Shown here: positions 60,316-64,000 of the stretch, piece after piece
How the letters are laid out: the number at the start of each line of letters is the position of its first letter
Numbering within the stretch: position 1 is the stretch's first letter
Source of the DNA: Leptodontidium sp. MPI-SDFR-AT-0119
Lineage: Eukaryota; Ascomycota; Leotiomycetes; Helotiales; Leptodontidiaceae
Length of the DNA: 64,000 nt
Reading direction: 5' to 3'
Assembly: GCA_020726505.1 (NCBI GenBank)
Contig: JAHLEZ010000003.1
Location: forward strand, 1-64,000
The notes under the pieces: generated by a model
The model's input: the letters and a program-made list of their open reading frames with translations, nothing else
Databases searched by the model: none
Told to the model about the DNA's origin: nothing
Made by a program: the position numbers and the translations under genes

Positions 60316-62112
60316 ATGGATAACATTACCCAGAGTACTGGTGTATCCGAAAATATCAACACACGTAGGGTCTCCTTGGAGGGTTCAGAGAATCGACCTG
60401 TAATCCACGATGCGGTTTATGAGCGGCAGGTCGACAGAGCGTCACCAGAGCCAACGATCCAGGTTACAATCGGCGAAATCGACGGATCCAATACAAATTC
60501 ACATCGCTCAAGTGTGGATATCTCGGACTGGCCAAGTAACGAAATACTTACAGTGGGGGAAAACACAAACCAAGACAACGAGGACGATATGCTTGCGAAA
60601 CTATCAGAAAGCCCTAACTCATATGCCGAGAACTGGGGTAATTATGTGCCAGATATTCAGTCGCTTGGAGAAGAGGCAACTGACAGTGGACTCTCGAGAG
60701 CCTCAACCAGTACGATTCCGTTAGATATGATTGCTGAGTGGAGGTAGAGTCTCATCTACCAAGCAGGAGGGTTTGAGCCCTGCCAATGGGACTGTGGGAA
60801 GCACACTAGTGTTTGACACGATCACGTCGGCATTAGAGGAACCGGTATATAGCTTCAGCCCAGCCCGGAGACAAGAGATGCTGCGGCAGATGAATGTCGA
60901 TATTCTCCGTTACTCTAGACAAAGAGAAGAAGGCTTCGGAAAAGCGCACGGCTATTGTATGTATTACCTCGACACTCATCCAGCGCCTGAGGCCCCCCTG
61001 AAAGCTGCATGGTTTAACTTTTCAATTCCGAGTCTTATCGCGGACTCAGATTCCGAATCAGACAGTAGCATGGATTCACACAACACCGGAATATCCGCCG
61101 CTTTGGAGACATATGCAGAGATTGTTGGCAACCTTGTGGTTGAAGAGCCACCCCCGGAAGGAAGAGATGAGATGGCAAACCTGGCATCACTAAGACAAAG
61201 TAGGGTTTTCTTTGGTCCTATCTAGAGACAATCTGTACAAGACTCTTTCGACATAACGGAAGACTTCTTTACGTATCTTCTCAGAAACGAGAGCAGATCT
61301 CATATACCGGAGGGAGAAGATACCTTTCCTCTACAACTACACGAGCTTAATTTGGGCTACAGACAATCTCTGATACCTTCTGGGCGACAGGATTTGGGGA
61401 GCTGGAACGGATCTCGCGCCGAACTGGACGCATATTGTTGGGAGGAGTTTTCGACACTTGAAGGAGGGGCCATCTTAGCTGACATGATAAGGCGAGCCGT
61501 CGATGATGGTATGGAAATCCACGAAGCTCAGGCTTTTTTGGCTTCATGGTACCGTCTCTACTGTAGTAATAGCCGGTCCAGGGACACTTTTTCCCCAATT
61601 ACATATCGAGCCGTACCGCTGTCCGTGATGATGTTCTGGGTAGCTTTGCATCGAGGATGGGGAGTGTGGAGGCCCAGTAATGTGATGATTCGAAGCGTCA
61701 GAAACCTGCTGCGGAGGCATACAGGGTTCGGGCACCAAGTGGTAAACCAAGAGAGGTCTCCAACCGAGCTCCTACTTTTTAGGAGAGAAATTATGACAAG
61801 AATAGAAGAGAACTTGGCTTATGGGGAGAAAGACAAGTTGGTTGTCCTTTTCGGCCGCATAGAATTCGATAGGATCAACTCGATACTTCAGAACTGATTT
61901 CATTTCCGCCATCGGATTGAAAACACGACAATTCCGACTGAAGACCATTTTACGACATTGGGCCTTTATGTCGATAGATTACAAAGACTGATCTGGGAAG
62001 AAACTGTGATCAACGCTCAGAGAACATCTGCTGGTGGCCAGATGTATTCGGAAAACATTGGGCCTGTGCAAAACGCGCTTATACTGTTACAAGAATTGGC
62101 TGACGCTCCATG
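60316..62112 (+). pseudogene. unknown acidic protein gene with in-frame stops
   Basis: An open frame from ATG 60316 (MDNITQSTGVSENINTRR) codes for a polar, disordered, acidic N-terminus. Near 60740 the reading passes to another frame (one-base change). That second frame then stays the coding-like one through a TAG at 61223-61225 and a TGA at 61895-61897, up to a TGA at 62110-62112. The sequence after each stop keeps the same character (RQSVQDSFDITEDFFTYLLR after the TAG). CAG to TAG and CGA to TGA would explain the two inner stops. The segment 61352-61897 is rich in Trp, Arg and aromatic residues (VMMFWVALHRGWGVWRPSNV). I do not recognise a family. Confidence 0.55.
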
Positions 62113-62342
62113 AGCTACGCGTAAAGAAGGAGTGGAGAGGCCATGCCGAGGAGTATTTTACAGGAAGTAGTCATATATCCGATGTTCGAGCTCTTGAAAG
62201 CTTCATGGCTTCATGCTGCACTGTAGCTTCATCACAATGTTTCCCCACCTGAGAAAGTTTCGAATGTCCATGCCTTCAATGTGTTAAGCCATGGTGAAAA
62301 TGCAAATTGTCAAAGTTAATGGAATCAATCGTCAGATTATTC
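62113..62342. other. intergenic spacer
   Basis: About 230 nt. A weak helical frame (KKEWRGHAEEYFTG near 62130) may be the frameshifted 3' tail of the upstream pseudogene. Confidence 0.3.
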
Positions 62343-63988
62343 TCAAATAACACCACCTCTGTAGTTTGGCTGAACTGCTCCGACTATTCGTAGCTGGAGT
62401 CGTTTCTGAAATCTGTGCCACGCAAAAATAACCAGAGCAGTCAACGGCACCGTGAAGACCCAAATCATCCAAAAGTACGGGGACATCCTCAATGGACCAG
62501 TATCCTCAGATTCCCCCATCAAATAAAAGAATGGTGTACTGAAGATTGTCTGATGCATTGTCAGCAAACATTCGAGAAATTGTGTCTCGCAGGGAGGGAA
62601 CGTGGGAGCTTACGGCAACAGCGGTACATGGCAAAAATACCAAGGTCATGACAGCGATGATTTTCATTGAACTGCTGTCCGCTTTCATGATCCTCGAGTC
62701 CGCTTGTGTTACTAAATTGAAAGACTTCCCACCGTCAGCAGAATTCTTCTTGTTTGTTCGGCCTTTCTGCACCTACGAGGTTGATGATATTTTGTGTCCT
62801 CTTTTCCAGACTTTTCAGGCGTAAGTTAGTCGACTTGAGCATCGTTCTCCGGTGACAAAATGTATCTTGGGTTCTTCGAAATGCGAATTCCGATGCAGGA
62901 GCGTAGCTCTTCAAGAGACGCTCGTGATGTGCCGTCAGAGAGTCCAGCGTCGCCATCGCGGCGTCAGCGGCTTCGATGAGGTAGATCTGATGTTTGGACA
63001 GCATATGCAGGCCCACGAAGTCCAGAGCATCCGCTGCTGATCCTGGATGGTCCGCTGACAGAAGGATGTTCTGCGTGTTGTAAGTGTCCGAAACATAAGT
63101 GCAGAAGATTAAGGAGCAACCTCTTCTTCTTGGCTATAGACACGTGCGAGATCCCAAGCGATTTTGTCAAGTCGATTGTACAAAACTTCAAACACCGTGC
63201 CTAGAAGGCAGAATGGATCGTCGATGATGTCTTGTCCTGACGTTTTAGTAGCTAAGGAATCGAAATTCTCCCACAATGCAATTTCGCCTCCGAAAACAAT
63301 TAACGTCAACTGAGGGGAGCTTCCCTGGGTGGCAGGTGTTTTTTTCAAGAAGTAAGCAGATCTTACCCAAGAGAATTCGGCTTGGCTTAGGTCCTTGTCG
63401 TCTCTTCTGTTCTGGTTGACGATGCTTTTCACCCCGTTGATATCTTGTACTGCGACGTTTTTGCATAGAAAGTGGAACCAGGAACCTCCGTTGTCAGTAC
63501 GCTCATATTCTTGATGTCAGATAACGTACAGCTAGATCCATCCATCTCTTCGCTAGTTCCAAATGAATGCGCGACGTGATGCAGCCGCTCCGACACAAAT
63601 TCGTCTGGAATCGAGTAAAGCCTGTACAAGGCTAACAAGTCTCCTACGGTGCGGCCATTTGGGAGGTCGAGGGGAGCAAATCTAGTGTCAACATCAGTTT
63701 GAACTTCATTGTTACTTCACACAAATGATACAACCATACATTATCCTTAGCGGGCAAGGCGGTCGCTGCGAAAGCTCTGATATGGTGTAGCCAGGAGTCC
63801 GAGATCCAGCGGCCTTGACTGTATTTTGTCAGTGAACTGCTGAAGAGAGTCCTTAGGAATCATTTACCATCTAGCCATTCGAACCCTCCAAACACTACAT
63901 CGCTTCGCAATTGACTCGAGTCACGGTTTGCTTCTATTCTGAACTCGAGATAAGCGGCAGGTTCTTTGATTTCTTTCTGTGTAGCCAT
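62343..63988 (-). CDS. fungal CorA-like membrane protein
   Basis: Complete multi-exon gene read from ATG 63986-63988 (MATQKEIKEPAAYLEFRIEA) to the stop at 62343-62345. The N-terminal cytosolic domain includes SWFHFLCKNVAVQDI and FSWVRSAYFLKK. It is followed by a helical stalk (KHQIYLIEAADAAMATLDSL, FCHRRTMLKSTNLRLKSLEK) and the conserved fungal segment SFNLVTQADSRIMKADS. Two C-terminal transmembrane helices follow: MKIIAVMTLVFLPCTAVA running on into TIFSTPFFYL, and YFWMIWVFTVPLTALVIFAW. This is the layout of CorA-like Mg2+-transporter-domain proteins that fungi carry in many copies. The GMN loop of true CorA channels is not present, so magnesium transport is doubtful. At least six introns; the stalk-to-TM1 junction uses a donor near 62747. 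Confidence 0.82.
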
Positions 63989-64000
63989 CGTGTCATTGCC

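Noticed and set aside
62343..63988. True CorA magnesium channel
   Set aside because: Two C-terminal helices are present but the signature GMN loop is not, so only a CorA-like label is justified.

Overview
This is a eukaryotic window from a filamentous ascomycete (Pezizomycotina). The genes have short GT-AG introns of about 45-140 nt, and they include a fungal Zn2Cys6 regulator, Bre1, Bdp1, Pbn1, an NHX exchanger and GH1 and GH28 enzymes. A Leotiomycetes-like fungus is my impression from overall gene style only; nothing in the window proves it. I see no rRNA, tRNA, CRISPR array or transposon protein.

Layout. 0-10 kb: intact aldo/keto reductase (+) and secreted type-B carboxylesterase (+), then two decayed genes fused back to back (the C-terminal end of a sugar transporter on -, a gamma-glutamyltranspeptidase on +), then a Zn2Cys6 transcription factor (-). 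10-21.5 kb: a gene-poor accessory stretch with a small broken C2H2 zinc-finger gene and a tandem family of three coiled-coil genes. Only the middle copy (15307-18106) is intact; its neighbours carry in-frame stops and frameshifts. 21.6-23.4 kb: a cytochrome P450 (-). 24.3-46.2 kb: a conserved housekeeping core with a GFA/CENP-V protein, GH1 beta-glucosidase, TFIIIB subunit Bdp1, E3 ligase Bre1, SARAF-like ER protein, GPI-mannosyltransferase subunit Pbn1, sucrose-type H+ symporter, Na+/H+ exchanger and an epoxide-hydrolase-type alpha/beta hydrolase with a possible single-base frame break. 47-62.3 kb: a second accessory region holding a family of helical-repeat proteins (47090, 49193, 57084 and a wreck at 58.6-60 kb), a GH28 pectinase, a divergent pair of long helical proteins with a hydrophobic hairpin (52.7-54.4 kb on -, 55.1-56.5 kb on +), and an unknown gene with several in-frame stops. 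62.3-64 kb: a fungal CorA-like two-helix membrane protein (-).

How it fits together. The core genes serve unrelated housekeeping roles (Pol III initiation, H2B ubiquitination, GPI anchors, ion and sugar transport). The two flanking accessory blocks share a signature: gene families restricted to this locus as far as I can see, duplication in tandem, and inactivation by stops that mostly look like C-to-T changes (CAA to TAA, CAG to TAG, CGA to TGA), which would fit repeat-induced point mutation or ordinary decay. The best candidates for undescribed biology are the coiled-coil family with the IG-x-x-V C-terminal domain, the roughly 40-residue helical-repeat family, and the divergent hydrophobic-hairpin pair.
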